Positions 1-13,037 of a DNA stretch of 64,000 nucleotides are shown here, piece after piece. Both the position numbers and the translations under genes were made by a program. The stretch spans positions 185,752,001-185,816,000 of the forward strand of contig JBITNC010000001.1 in NCBI GenBank assembly GCA_050084985.1. Reading direction: 5' to 3'. Each line of letters opens with the position of its first letter. Positions within the stretch are counted from its first letter, which is position 1. A model generated the notes under the pieces. That model worked only from the letters and a program-made list of their open reading frames with translations. It did no database searches and was not told the origin of the DNA. The DNA is from Nageia nagi. Lineage: Eukaryota > Pinophyta.

Positions 1-1639
1 TGTACAATATGCTTCTTCAATTTTTCTTGATGATCATTTATATTTTAGCATTATCACATCTTATCCTCTCAAGTACTAACTAGTTACAACATGAAATTAT
101 TGGCACCTTAAGGTGTTATAACCATAGGTACTCCTTGACACGGTTGTATTGCTTGTATCATTGTTAATTATGCAGAGGTACATACTAGTTACAATATAAT
201 AGTATTAGTATTGGAAGGTATTATAGCCATATAAACCTTCTCCATGATGATATCCTATCATTATGAGCATAAAATCATACACACTCCACCTATTTTTATA
301 CTTCATTTCACATTTTACAAATTTTTGTTTTGCATCTTGCAAAAATTGGTATAAAAAGGGGCATCTATAAACACCAAAAAATTATTTATTCACCTAGCTT
401 AGGCAACTCATGATGATTTAGTTCATATTTCATCTTATCATGATCCTATTGGGTCTTAATATTAGTTTTATTTCATTCACATAGTTGATTTTGGTAACTT
501 ATCCTCTCATTACTACCTTATCAACCCTAGCCCTAACCTGCCTATGGGTTAGGAGACTAGTTGACCAGTTAGATTAAACTCTAATCAATCCACTAGCTAG
601 TCACTATCCTATAAAAGTGATTTCAAAATCATTTCCTTTGAATCTAATCAATCATTACCCAATCGATATTGATTTGCATGTCTAGCTTACTCTTGACTAT
701 ATATTTAGACTTCATAGCTTGTTGCCTTCCATTTTGAGCTCAACCATCATTTTCAAGGAAAAAAACTCAACCAATGTCTTCATCTTGCAAAGGGAATCTT
801 ATTTAAATTATTATTTTTTGATTTATGTGAATACTAGTGTTGTCTCAAGAATTTTATAGGTTCCAAAGGTCATTCAAGAGCATCTAATCATATCCCTTTT
901 GGTTATTTTACTAAACAACTTGTGCATGGTTAGATTTTAGTGTTTCTAGGCTAATCTCTTATAGAATTAATCTATGATAGTTTATTTTTTTTTTAATAAT
1001 TAGCTTAATCATTTAGATTTTTATGCTAGATTTCATTGTATCCATTAATCTATTTTTGAATACCTTTTTTACTCAAGGCTTGAAGGTTTGCAAGAAAACT
1101 AGTCAAATATTATTTGGTTCTAGGGTCTTAAGTACCTAGGGATTAGAAACCTCCTTTTGTCTTTATTTTGTAGGTCATTTGGTATATTGGGTACAACATA
1201 AAAAGGAAAAATCTCTAAACCCTAGCTCTATTTTTTCTTGTTATAATTTTTTCATCATATTTCAAGAAACATTTTAGACATTATAGCTTAGACATTCCCA
1301 AGAGGAGGCCCTAGCTGTGGAATCTCCTCATTGATTTTGGGTGGTTCCTATAGATAATTATGATGTTGAAATGGATATAATATTGGAATCTTTTATCTTC
1401 ATAATGAAATATTAAGAAGTATTTAGCAAGGAAATATCAAAATAGATTATTTCTTAATACCAAAGGTGCAAATAACTTGGGTTTTATAGCAAATCTCATT
1501 TTCAATAATCATAAAATACAAAGATATTACTAAAGAAAAAAATATATCATTTAATTCATATTTTAGATAAGTTTATTATATTTAAATATAATAACAATTA
1601 CTATAATATCCTTTAAAATTTAAAAGAGGTATAATATGA
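1..1639. other. gene-free AT-rich DNA with a possible LTR start
   Basis: No convincing reading frame is visible. A purine-rich tract at about 352-366 is followed by a TATAAACACC-like sequence at about 368. This resembles the polypurine tract plus LTR start of gypsy elements, which usually open TGTTAACACC, as at 28565-28590 of this window. If so, an LTR of a plus-strand element begins near 368. I could not find its other end or a partner LTR. Part of the right end may be downstream sequence of the minus-strand gag gene F. Confidence 0.3.
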
Positions 1640-2169
1640 ATTAAAAATGAGAATTTCTAGGCCTCATCACAATGTATAGTTGGCTTAGTGTAACTTGATT
1701 CACATGTGGTTGAGGAGGTATAGAAAATGATCCTTTCTTCTTTTGGTAATCTTGTTTATTCCTTAGTTTAACATCATCATTTTGCTTATTTACATATTCA
1801 ATTCTTTTAACCATACAAATTCTCTCCTTAATGAAAGGTAAATGTTGAATTTGAAGTGTATTTGAAATATGTTTAGCACAACTTTTTATATAAGTATTAT
1901 TTAATTTAACTTAAGGAATAGGAAATGTAAGATTATGAATAATAGCTCTTCATAATGTCACATAATGAATGATTGGATCATATTGAAATTATTTAAGATT
2001 ATAAAAATCACTCAAAGTTATCTTACTCTTAAAATTAATTGAAAAATTATTAAGAAAATGATTTTCCAATTATTGCAAATTATAGAGAGAGTATTATCCC
2101 AAACTATTATAGCAATCTATTGCCTATCCACCTAATCTCATTAGAAAAATTCTCAACATAAGGGATTGA
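1640..2169 (-). pseudogene. gypsy gag, middle and C-terminal part (outer element F)
   Basis: Read on the minus strand from 2169 downward, this translates as the middle of a Ty3/gypsy gag (retrotransposon gag domain). Recognisable blocks are MLRIFLMRL, YSLYNLQQLENHF (stop codons read as Q), NFKSKITLSDFYNLK, HNLTFPIP and SCAKHISNTLQIQ. Several in-frame stops stand where Q or W is expected. The N-terminal part of the same gag lies 27 kb away at 29317-29990 on the same strand. When element A and one TSD are removed, the two parts join in the same frame. It is a dead gene; its pol and LTRs were not found. Confidence 0.7.
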
Positions 2170-2174
2170 ATGTG
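2170..2174. repeat. target-site duplication of element A (left)
   Basis: ATGTG directly precedes the LTR start TGTAAATACC. The same five bases follow the right LTR at 29312-29316. This links the two LTRs as one insertion. Confidence 0.75.
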
Positions 2175-2767
2175 TGTAAATACCTAAAAAGGAATTTTAA
2201 ATTAATTAAAATACCCTTTTAGGTATTCAAAATAATTTATTTGATTATTTAAATAAATGATCTTATCAATTTGCACTCTCTTCCACCTTTATGTTTTATG
2301 ATAATAGGTTAGCTCAACATTATAATAAGCCTAAGGAGGAGTCTTAGCACTTGAAATATTATCTATAAATGTGGATGGGTTATACATTATCAAATATATG
2401 ACATGACATGACATAATATTCTATACATCAAAGGTGACACAATGACATCTAGCGAAAGGTTGAGGTATTATGGAATGGTAATTAGGTAGCATCATTGGGT
2501 TCTGAGCATCAATGCTAGGTTAAGTTTTAATTCATGGATTTTTTATTTAGAGAACTCATAAGTATTCCTAATTCAATTTGATATCATCTTCATTCATCAT
2601 CATAGGTAAAATACAAGTTTGTAGCTTTCATAAATCTAGTTTGATAGGTTAAGGTCAATTAGGTAATTATCATCTTTCATGTATTATTTTTTCTATTATT
2701 TCATAGTTAATTAGTTAAATTAAATATTATGTAAAAAACCTTGATAATTATTATTTCATTTATAACA
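2175..2767 (+). repeat. 5' LTR of element A
   Basis: It starts TGTAAATACC and ends TTATAACA. It aligns with 28580-29311 over most of its length: both contain ATATGACATGACATGACATAA, a block ending in TTCATCATCATAGGTAAAATA, and GATAATTATTATTT-like ends. The right copy has about 130 bp more. Just downstream, ATTAGTGAACCC may be a mutated primer-binding site (TGG changed to TAG). Confidence 0.7.
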
Positions 2768-3389
2768 ATTAGTGAACCCAACTTCCTTTCAATACATCAT
2801 ATTATCCTTCACTAGTTACACCAAAACCTTAGGGTTTTTGATAAGACCAATCTTTCATTTCAAGTATTTTAGAAATGGATACACCTATTACTTCAGATCA
2901 TAAAAAATCTTGAGTGTCCTATTGTATAATATAAAAATACTATGACATATAATAATTATGCCAATGCACCTAGAATACAAAGTGAATGAATATGGAGGCT
3001 ACACCTAAACAACAAATATAATAGTGCTCTAAAAGATTGTATTCACTTAACAAAAAGTTATGGATAAAATAATCAAGAAGGAAATAATGAAATTCCATCC
3101 AATGCATTAGATATACACACCAAAATCTTGTCTATTACATAAGGTAAGAAATTTATATCTACAAAAAGAATGTCTTCCTTTCCTTTTCCAAACCTAACAA
3201 GAAGTCAATACAGAAGTTAAACATCTTCTAGGGTATACCCTAAATACTAGTCTTGAATATACTGAATAGAGGAAAATGTTCTAATAGAATTAGTAGAATA
3301 TGACCTTAACTCCTTTTAGATAAGTGTATAAATATTTTGAACCTTTGCAAGTTGCTTCATTACATTTTTTCATATCTAATGTTGTTCCC

Positions 3390-5130
3390 AAACCTCAAAA
3401 TCCAAACCAGTATCTTGGTAATCAACTAAACCTTAGTGACATTATTGAACCCAATAACACTGCTCCATCACCCAATCAAAGTCCCATCCAATATTTTTAA
3501 GATCTTAGGGATTCCATCATTAAAAAATTATTCCCAATAGGCAATGAAGAATTCAAATATAACATTGATGAAGAAGAGTAGGTTGATATCTTAGAGGATG
3601 AGGCATCTCAAAGGATTACCATACCTGAATCTTGGATTGATGAATTTGATCCAACAATAGCATTCAACATGAAGAGGAGGATAAGGTAGATAGATGAATA
3701 ATTCACTATTTTAAAGAAAGACTTGAAGTTTATAAAGCTCAATAAGGAGTTTTGAATTTGATTCACAAAAATTTAAATTGGATATGGTCAACAATCTAGT
3801 AAGAACTTTAGAGAAAGAAAAGGTTTGATATTTTGGATTATATGCAAGATTAGCTAAGGAAAAACACATAAAAGATACTAGTGTACCATCACAACAAGTA
3901 GCTCTAGATGATTCACTACAAAAACTATTATAGTTAATGAAACAAAAATATTCCATTATGACTTGCATCAACAAGTTTGCACCCATAGTTTCAAGAAGTA
4001 GTGAGAACCCCTTTTGCTATCACATCCTCCAAAAAAGGTATGATAAATAGGTAATATTTACTATGTTTAATGGTCATTTTGATCCCATAATATATTTTCA
4101 AAGATATCACTTAGATGTTATTTCATTTGAAAATTATGATGAGTATTTGGCTAAATTATTCCATCTTAGTTTAAAATTTGAATCATTCTTGTGGTTTACT
4201 AATTTTCCTAATGAAAGTATTACATTTTTTGATGATGTTATTAAGGAATTTATTGATCATTATAACTTGTGTGTAATCCAAGATCCATCTCCCTTAGATA
4301 TGTATACCCTAAAACAAAAGAAATGGTTAACTTGTTAGTAATTTCATTATTGAGTGATCCAAAGTAGCTAACCAAGTCCACATACCTACTAAAGAAAAGA
4401 AACATGTCCTCTTTTGATCATTGTTGCCATCATATAAATGTAACCTTTCCAATTTTCATGAATATCCTTACAATAATTTAATACATGATATGATTAACAA
4501 AGAAGCCTATCAGAAGGCCTTCAATGAACCTTTAGCCCACATGAAGCAAACTTCATTCCTAAAACCTATCTTTCATGTCAAACCTAGAAATACCCAACAA
4601 CAAATTGAACCTAAAGTTAAAATGATTCCTAGAGTTAGCCATGATGATACCAATGTTTAGCAACATTGGAGGTCACATAGAAAATATAACAAATTCCATT
4701 ATGATATTAGTGAGGTCTTGGAGGCTTTAGTAGACATGAAATTATTCCATTATTAACCAATGAAAGAGCCCCCCAAATTAAACCTTTAGGCTATCAAGTA
4801 CACCTCTTTTGTAATTTCCATATATGGGTGATCATGCCATAAAAGAGTGTTCTCATTTGAAAAATATAATCCAAGATTTACATGATAAAGGTAAGTTTAA
4901 ATTTGACCATGAAGTCTTAGATGAAGTTTTGCAAGAACACATGGCTAAAGCAGTATAGGATAGATCGATGCATTCCCAAAACCAAAGGTTGAGGATTTTC
5001 AACAATCAATTTCCATAATTCAAGAAGGTGGAACTCAATGATGATGGAAAGAAATTCCAAACTAATAATGTAATTATCCAACAACCATAACCATAATAAT
5101 AAGTATAATAACCATTGGTTCCAAGTATGG
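3390..5130 (+). pseudogene. gag of element A, decayed
   Basis: The plus strand shows gag-like blocks in several frames. About 3540-3700 encodes DILEDEASQRITIPESWIDE. The segment 4063-4338 encodes a retrotransposon-gag core with FHLSLKFESFLWF and ESITFFDDVIKEFIDHYN. Positions 4421-4660 continue the linker, and 4820-4950 contains HAIKECSHLKNIIQDL and FKFDHEVLDEVL, like the region after gag in Tat-type elements. Stops and frameshifts separate the blocks, so no long open frame survives. Protease and reverse transcriptase do not follow; the next recognisable sequence is the tail of the antisense PMD gene. Confidence 0.6.
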
Positions 5131-5879
5131 TCATTGATGTTGATGGTGTTTAGGCTATTATGTAAATCATTTCCTTTAAGTTTTGTTGTTATATTTGTTT
5201 TTCATTATTTTGTAAAAATATAAACTAGTTTTTTTAAAATTGTTTATTCTTCCTTCTCCCTAGCCAAGCGACAACATTTGAGTATAACATTATTGCTTTG
5301 TTCCTAGTTAGAATAAATAAATAAAAATTGATGTTCTAAAATATGTGCTTTTTGTAGTAAAAACTTTATATGTTTATCAAAATTTGGAAATGTTAACAAA
5401 TTTAATAGATGGAGACCTAGGCTATAAATCCTTTCCATTCTTCCATTCATTAGATTCTAGGCCCCTTTTTCTCCTAATTAGGCCATTCCCTTGATTCTTG
5501 TTCTTTCCTATTTCACTTTCTTCTTCCATGCTTGAGCATTGTTGCTATATTCTAATGCTATTACTCCATTATATTCATCTCTAGTGTGATTGTTTCAATT
5601 TATTATAATCCAAATATATTTTTCTTTGCTAAAATATACTATTTTATTAAATTATTTTATCTCAATGTTCATTAATATGTTTAAGTATGCTTTTTGTTAT
5701 TTGATTAAATTATTTTCCCTTTACAATTAAGCAATTTTATTTTTATAAATAAAATAAAGAACATGCATGCAAATAATAACACATAAAATGATCCAAAAAA
5801 ATCATGTCTCTTATATGTATATGTATATGCAACTAGTTCCCCCCATAGGAACTCTAACAAATGAATGCATATTGGATCC
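5131..5879. other. spacer inside element A
   Basis: This AT-rich stretch lies between the end of A's gag and the tail of the antisense PMD gene. I see no coding blocks, RNA gene or clear repeat. A pol region would be expected here in an autonomous gypsy element, but the 750 bases are too few and show no RT or integrase motif. Confidence 0.5.
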
Positions 5880-6753
5880 TACTCCTAATATTAGACCTAT
5901 GCCTACTAGCTAAGATAGCATCAAGTTTCTACCAAAATTCTTGAAGTTAGCTATCCTTTTCCATGACTAGGTCTTGGACCCTCTTTAGCTTTTGGTGATG
6001 CATGTTGTGAGGTAGAGACCAAAATATCTCTATCTATGCCTATGGGGATATTATTTGCTCATCTTGAGCTATCAGTTGTACCTATAGGCTTAATATTTAC
6101 ACCTAAAATGCTACTACTGGAGCCTTTATTCATCTATCATAATAGAAAATATAAAAATTAGTTTTCCTTTCTAAGAACTAAAGTAATAAGTTGACAAATC
6201 CCTAGAGTCTCACTATATATACCTAAAGTATTTACTAGAGGAGCAACAACTCTTGATGTAGATGACATGGATGGATCCACTTTATATGTAGGTGGTGGTG
6301 GATTTGTGATGTCCATAGGCTCCTCCTCCTCCTCCCTATGCATCATCTCCTTCCTCCTTATCCTCGAGGCCTAGTGGTTCAAGCCTCACTAAGTTCCATC
6401 ATTGGTGATACTCTGGAGTATGCTAATGATTTAGAGTAGGCACCCTAGGGAAATGGTTATTTAGTGCCTCCCACTCTATAATCCATTTTGGCATAACCAA
6501 AAATCCTAGTGGAATGGTATAGTATCTATAATATCATACCATAATTGACCACACCCTAGGCATAGGTACATCCTAGTTCATGCTAAACTATTGTAATACC
6601 TTATATAATTTATAAAATGTTGTTACCTATTGATTATCCTAGATGCTACAAGAAGTCATGCTCCATGATAGCTCATTTTCTAACTCCCATTTATGTGTGT
6701 GCAAGTAGGGGTCCCAAATTAGGTCATCCTTATCCAATAGGTCGAACAACCTA
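5880..6753 (-). pseudogene. plant mobile domain (PMD) gene, C-terminal piece
   Basis: Minus-strand translation from 6753 down gives YRLFDLLDKDDLIWDPYL, matching the end of the PMD fold (a Y-x-x-x-x-D-x-L...W-x-PY pattern). A stretch reading like VLRQFGMNQDVPMPRVW follows with stops read through. Next come PKWIIEWEALNNHF, an acidic low-complexity tract (EEEEE, 6318-6346 in another frame) and a possible coiled coil near 5900-6000. PMD proteins usually have such a DRV-x-RQFG segment followed by a variable tail. The piece begins exactly at the copia B insertion site. Several stops are present, many at expected Q codons, so it is a pseudogene. Confidence 0.65.
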
Positions 6754-6758
6754 TAACA
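6754..6758. repeat. target-site duplication of copia element B (left)
   Basis: TAACA directly precedes the LTR and recurs at 16352-16356 after the other LTR. Confidence 0.9.
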
Positions 6759-7230
6759 TGAGAGAATTAGCACTACTCTAATTCTCAAGGTCCAAGACTA
6801 GGAAGCTCAATCACACAACATTCACACAAGATAACACAAGTGTAATGTGGTTCCTCCCTCCTTGGGAGTACATCCACAACTAGTATCTCAATTCTCAAGT
6901 ATGCCCCTCTTACAACTATTCTCTTGCTCTCTCCTACACAAACTAGTAGAGTAATGTTACTCCAAAACTTAGATATGTTACAAGAGGAGAGGCCCTCTAT
7001 TTATAGCTTGAGATCACCTCCCTAACCTCCCTTTAACCCAAGGGTAAGGTTAGGGTTACAATAAATGTGTGACCTAACTTTAACCTACCAACTAACCCCA
7101 TGGTTAGGTCAAAGTCCACACATAATAAAGAATTCAATTAATCCCTTAAGGTATCTACATATCCTTTAAGTGATTAATTGAACTTACAAGGAGTTTAGAT
7201 ATTCACAATATTTCATTACAAATTCTAACA
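6759..7230 (-). repeat. 3' LTR of copia B
   Basis: It is bounded by TG and CA and is 472 bp long. In element orientation it begins TGTTAGAATT and ends TTCTCTCA. It differs from 15880-16351 at seven positions by manual count, with no indels. Confidence 0.93.
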
Positions 7231-7241
7231 CTCCCCCTTAA
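7231..7241 (-). other. polypurine tract of copia B
   Basis: On the minus strand this reads TTAAGGGGGAG and directly abuts the 3' LTR. It is the usual plus-strand priming site for an LTR retrotransposon. Confidence 0.85.
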
Positions 7242-7704
7242 TGCAATATTGGGATAGAGTGTAGAAGAAAGAAGAGAGAGAGTTCTCCTCCATAGAGATA
7301 CAAGTGGAGATGAGAACATTTACATATTTGAGAATCTTTTTGAGAACTAGTATGAGACTCACTACATTACCATTTGACAAAATGGTTTACAATACAATCA
7401 TTAACCACAACTAGTTTCATTGTACATAGTAGTTGATCAACTTTAAGCTGACATGTGAGTCTCCATGAGCTTGCTTTCACAAGGTGAGTAACCTACATTT
7501 CTGAAGAAGATCCTGCATGCTACAAGCAACTCATGAACAAAATTAGTTAGATGCATCATATATTCAAATAAGAGAATCAAATAATGCCATCTTATAAATA
7601 ACTAATTAATGGTGCACTATAAGTCATCACGGAGATGCCAATCCATCACTCATAGTCACCTATTGTATATAGACATGTGTTGATTATTAATAGAGCATAA
7701 AAAT

Positions 7705-8212
7705 TGTACAACGAGTTTCTCACATAGAGCAAACTCACCACGAAGGTATAGAATGTACAACAAGTTTGTCACATAGAGAAAACTTACCATGGAGGTATAT
7801 TAATTATATGCTCAAAAATTATACAATGAGTTTCTCACATAAAGGAAACTCACCACAGAGGTATAGAGCATAAAAATTGTACAATGAGTTTCTCACGTAG
7901 AGCAAACTCACCACAGCGATATAGAATGTACAACAAGTTCATCACATAGAGTGAACTTACCATGGAGGTATATTAATTATATGCTCAAAAATTGTACAAC
8001 AAGTTTCTCATGCAGAGAAAACTCACCATGGAGATATAAAATGTACAACAAGTTTGTCACGTAGAGCAAACTTACCACAGAGGTATAAATATGTACAACA
8101 AGTTTGTCATGTAGAGCAAACTTACCATGGAGGTATAAAATAATCAACACTCTATAACAACAATTGTACAACAAGTTTGTCACGTAGAGCAAACTTACCA
8201 TGGAGGTCTAGA
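7705..8212 (-). repeat. nine-copy tandem repeat in the 3' region of copia B
   Basis: Nine copies of a unit with core TGTACAACAAGTTTGTCAC, then GAGCAAACTTACCA and GAGGTAT, start at 7705, 7754, 7820, 7878, 7927, 7993, 8042, 8092 and 8165. A tenth partial copy starts at 8213. Spacings are 49, 66, 58, 49, 66, 49, 50 and 73, so a 49-bp unit alternates with longer versions carrying extra AT-rich bases. The repeats lie between the RNase H stop and the polypurine tract. A short ORF across them on the minus strand (7977-8201) is only a product of the repeat. Confidence 0.88.
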
Positions 8213-8266
8213 ATGTACAATCAAAAAAGGCCTCTTAGAGGTGAAGTTGTCATCACTAACAAAAGT

Positions 8267-11200
8267 TCAAACTTCACTCCCCCTTGAGGGAAACTTCACC
8301 AACCCGAGAGAATCCCTAAGCTTGCTGAACTGAGCTTTAGGAAGGGGCTTGGTGAATAGATCAGTAGAGTTTTTAGTAGATGGACAATACTCCAAGTGTA
8401 TGATGTCATCTAGAACCTTCTCCCTGATAAAATGGGCTTGGATTTCCACATGTTTGGTTCTCTGATGGAACATAAGATTCTTAGCCAAAGAGATAGCTGA
8501 TTGATTATCTGAAGAAATAAGAGATGGGCCATTTTGCTTATACCCAATTTTGTTTAGAAGATGCCTCAACCAAATAGCTTCTTGGGCAACAATAGACATG
8601 GCTCAATATTCAGCTTCAATGGTAGAAAGAGTCATAGTAGGTTACTTCTTGGAAGCCCAAGAGATAGCACCTAAACCAATGCTAAACACATATGCAGAGG
8701 TTGATTTTTTGTCATCTCTATCTCCCCCATAATCAGAATCTAAGAACCCTGAGAGAATAATTAAGGGCACTTTGGAATACTTAAGAGCAAGATCCTTTGT
8801 CCCTACCACATACCTCAAGATTTGCTTCATAGCATTGAGGTGTTCAACATATGGTTTTTGCATGAATCATGCCATCAGATTCACTGTAAAGGAAATATCA
8901 AGATGAGAGATAGTCAGATACAGAAGACTACTGATCAATTGCCTATAAGCTGTAGCATCAGCCAATTGAGAATCTAAGCTCAGTGATATAATGATTCTAG
9001 GAGAAATAGGTATTGCAGCATATCTACACTCCATTCCAAACTTTTGCAAGATGTCTGATATATACTTAGATTGACTAAGATAAGTACAATCTTTGTGTTG
9101 GTATACTTGCATTCCAAGATAGTAATGCAATAGACCTAGATCAATCATTTCAAATGTTGCCTTCAATTTGGATATGCACTCTTGGATGATTTCAATATTG
9201 TTGCCTATTATGAGAAGATCATCCACATAAAGGAGAATTAAGACCACATCTTTTCCTTGATTGAGTACATAGAGATCTAAGTCAGAGAAGCACTTGGAAA
9301 AACCAATATCTGCAAAGAATCTTGAAATTTTCTTATACCATGCTCTAGGTGCTTGTTTAAGTCCATACAAAGACTTTTTTAGCTTGCACACAAGAGACTC
9401 TTTTCCTTTTGGAATAAATCCTTCTGGTTGATTCATGTAGATTTCTACATCCAAATCACCATTGAGAAATGCACTCTTGACATCAAGTTGGAAAACTTTC
9501 CAACCTTGAGCTGCAAAAAGAGCAAGGATTATCCTGATAGTAGGCATCTTGGCCACAGGAGCAAAGGTTTCCTCATAATCAATACCATATTTCTGAGCGA
9601 ATCCTTTGGCCACTAACCTTGCTTTGTATTTTTCAACTTCTCCATTAGAATTGTACTTGACCTTGTATATCCATTTATTTCCAATCACATTTTTCTCATT
9701 GGGATAAGGAACCAAATCCCAAGTTTCATTTTTCATGAGTGCCTCATACTCAACTTTCATAGCTTCCATCCAACACTCTTGCTTGGAAGCTTCTTTGAAT
9801 GTTGATGGCTCATTCATATTATCAATTTTGGCAAATAACGATTTATTCAAGGTCATACTTCTTGTAATTCTCTGAGCTGAAGAATTTTGCTCTTGTGGTG
9901 ACTTCCCTACATGATCATCCAACCAGTTAGGTGCAGGCGTAGAATCATTTGAATCAGACACCTCAGCATGAGAAGTCATATCCTCAAGAAGTTCATTGAA
10001 CTTGACATCCCTAGAAATAAAGACTATTTTATGGGATGAGGAGTAGAGCCTATAACCTCTATGCTGATTATCATACCCCACAAAGATACATTTTTCTGAT
10101 CTTTTATCTAGCTTCTTTCTTTTCTCTGAGGTAATGAAGTCAAATGCATCACAACCAAAGACCCTGAAGTGTGAAATGTTAGGTTTCTTTCTTATCCAAG
10201 CTTCATATGGAGTTTTTCCTTCAACTACTTTAGTAGGACACCTATTTAGGGTGTGAATAGTAGTATGAACAGCTTCTCCCCATAAGAAACTAGGAAGGTT
10301 ACCCAACATGCATCTTGCCATTTCCATAATGGTGCGATTCTTTCTTTCAGCAACTCCATTTTGCTGAGGGTGTAAGGGATTATGAACTATCGCTTGATCC
10401 CATGTTTAACACAATAATCATTAAACTCATTGCTATTATACTCACCCCCATTATCAGATCTCAGCATTTTGATCTTAAAATTAGTTTGATTTTCAACAAG
10501 TGCCTTGAAGTCTTTAAATCGGTCAAAAGTTTGATCCTTGTGCTCAAGTAGATAACCAAATGTCATCCTACTGAAGTCATCAATGAAGGTCAGAACATAA
10601 GAAGCTCCCCCTAGAGACTTAGTTTGAAATGGACCCATCAAATCTGAATGCACAAGTAGAAGAGGATGAGTAGCCTGAGTTGCCTTATCCTTTTCAAACA
10701 TTTGCCTATTCATCTTTCCAAGAATGCACCTTTCACAAAGACCAATTGTGGGTGAAATATTAGGTAAACCTTCCACAAGTTCTTGATTTTTCATATCTTG
10801 AATACTCTTGTGGTTAAGGTGCCTTAATCGTTGATGCCAAAGATTACCTTTTGAACACACATTTGTAGCAAGACAAATTTTTGAAGGTACTTGATCCACA
10901 ATATAAAGGTCATCCTTTATTGATCCTTTCATCAAAGTGGCAAGTCCTTTCTTAACACACCAGGAGTGTGAGGTAAACTCAAATGAGCATCCTATCCTTG
11001 TAATCTACATTACAGAGATAAGATTCATCCTTAGCTTAGGCACATAAAAGACATTATCAAGCACCTTTCCATGAATCTTCACATTCCCTATTCCTTGAAC
11101 ATCAAGGACTGTATTATCACCTATCACAACTGTATCCTTATTGTACTTATGAAAATTTTCAAACTTATCCTTTCCATAACACATGTGATTAGTGCATCCT

Positions 11201-12159
11201 GAATCAACAATCCAATCATTTGAAATAGTTTGAGTCATTGAGTAGTAGGCAGCAGTAGTAGCATGCTTGTTCTTTTTTTTATTATTGAAATTTCTCACAT
11301 TTGCATTTCCCTTGCCTTTTTGAGCAAATTTCTTTTTGCGACAATCATGCTCTTTATGTCCAAAGATGCCATAAAAGTTATAATTCCCATCAAACTTTTC
11401 TTGCGATGTTGGTTTGCTTGATCCAGCTTTGTCATTCCTTTGCTTGAAGTTGTTGTGCTTCCTGATGGTAGATGAGGATTTGTTATATTTGAATTTATAA
11501 TTTTTGAACGTCTTCTTGAAAGGAGTTTTGGTTGCTCCTAGAGCAATGCTATTATCCTTTGGAGAAATGTTCAACATTTTCTTGTTCAAAGTTTCCTCAT
11601 GCTTTAGAAGGAGTCTAGAAAGGTTGTCAAGAGAGATAACATTTTCTTCATCATCGAGCCTAGTCTCCATTACTATGACAAAGTTACTAAACTTTGTAGA
11701 GAGGCTTTGAAGAATAATGAAGACCATGAACTCGTCATTGATCCAATTGCACCCATAGCTAACCAGTTGTGTCCTGAGGTCAATGATTTTGTTCAAGTAG
11801 ATTGAGGCACTTTCATCTTCTCCTTGATGATATTGCAACAACTTTTGTAGAATGGTGAACCTTCTTGAAAATTTGGACCCAAGGTAAATTTTCTTTAGTC
11901 TATCCCAAGCTTCTTTTGCTGATGTTGAGGAAGAGATCATGAGAAGGATGTCATCTGAAACTGCACGATAGATCATTGAGGTTGCTAACTCATTCTTTGA
12001 GTTGTAAATTTCAAGGGCCTTCTCATCTGTAGGAGAAACTAGATCTTCATTTACTATCTACCATATCTTCCTTACCTATAACTCAACTCTCATACGAGGT
12101 TCCCATATGCCAAAGTTGGAACCATCGAGTATGTGCTTGGGTATGAAGGTTTCAACCAT
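8267..12159 (-). pseudogene. copia B gag-pol polyprotein
   Basis: This is one reading frame of about 1297 codons, the normal length for Ty1/copia, from ATG at 12159 to the stop at 8267. Domains in order: gag (12159 to about 11350), a zinc knuckle at about 11340-11390 in which both leading Cys are Tyr (YNFYGIFGHKEHDC), and an aspartic protease with DSGCTNHM (about 11190). Next come the integrase zinc domain (WHQRLRHL, CERCILGK), the integrase core (HSDLMGP, RSDNGGEY), the RT with YVDDLLI (about 9200) and RNase H (YGGDRDDKKST). In-frame stops lie at 12076, 12058, 11005, 10387, 8867, 8642 and 8603 (lowest base given), and a 1-base deletion near 10365 shifts the frame. Read through these, the family's usual residues continue without gaps. 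Confidence 0.93.
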
Positions 12160-13037
12160 TGTTTGTGCAAAAATAAATATGCAATAAGAATGCAAATTTT
12201 TACAAGTTCCCATCTATACAAATCAAACATAAGTAAACATGTCCCATATGTGAAAACCATGATCCGTAGAGGAATAAAGTTGGGGTTATTTTCTTGTATA
12301 GAATTAGGCCTTCACCTGGATGCTTGCAAGGTGGAGCCCAGGTACTACTAGTCCTCAACCAGTTCACCTTGGTCAGTAATATACTCTCACAAGGAGAAGT
12401 ACCAACTATTTTCCAAGGATCTGACATATCTTGGACCGGCCATTTTAATTATCTTTATTAAGGTTTTTAGTTTTCCTCCTAGGTTATCAGGATAATCCCT
12501 AAATGGATGTGTGGACATGTGGTATCACTACACACATGCCTGTCCACCTAATAGAGTTATGTCCAATCCAACAGAGGTCTTAGGGGCAATTAAGATGAAC
12601 TTACCACCACTCGGGTCTTCAGACTAAAAGGGCTCCAGTTTGCCTTGTCCTCACCTTGTGGCTCCCAAACAAGTCATGTTGTGGAAGAATACGTGCAGAT
12701 GTGTTCATTTTAGGGGTTACTTTCAATATTTGCATTTTTGCAAGTATAAGCAAATTGTGCAAAAATATAAAGTAAAGTAAAATTGCATCATCCACATGAG
12801 CTTGAAAAACCTTAAAAAATCCAATGGGTTTTGTACTAACCCCTAAAGGACTTTTTACATTTTGTATATTTTGCTCAATTTATTCAAGCACTTAATGAAT
12901 TAAAAAAGAACTAAGTCCTACTTAGCATTTAATTCATAACATGCATTATTCCATGACTTAAAAAAAATTTAAGTAATCATGCATCATGCATTATTTAACT
13001 TAAAAATTTAAGTCCTAAGCATGTTTTATTCTTCAAA

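Noticed and set aside
3711-3986. 91-codon minus-strand ORF
   Set aside because: Opposite the gag region of element A; no motif, and its sequence is the complement of charged gag coding sequence.
7705-8212. CRISPR-like array
   Set aside because: Units are contiguous variants of one sequence with no unique spacers, and the context is a plant retrotransposon.
9428-9616. Plus-strand ORF within copia B pol
   Set aside because: Shadow of the RT reading frame on the minus strand; no motif of its own. The same applies to 8550-8732, 11504-11710 and 12133-12351.
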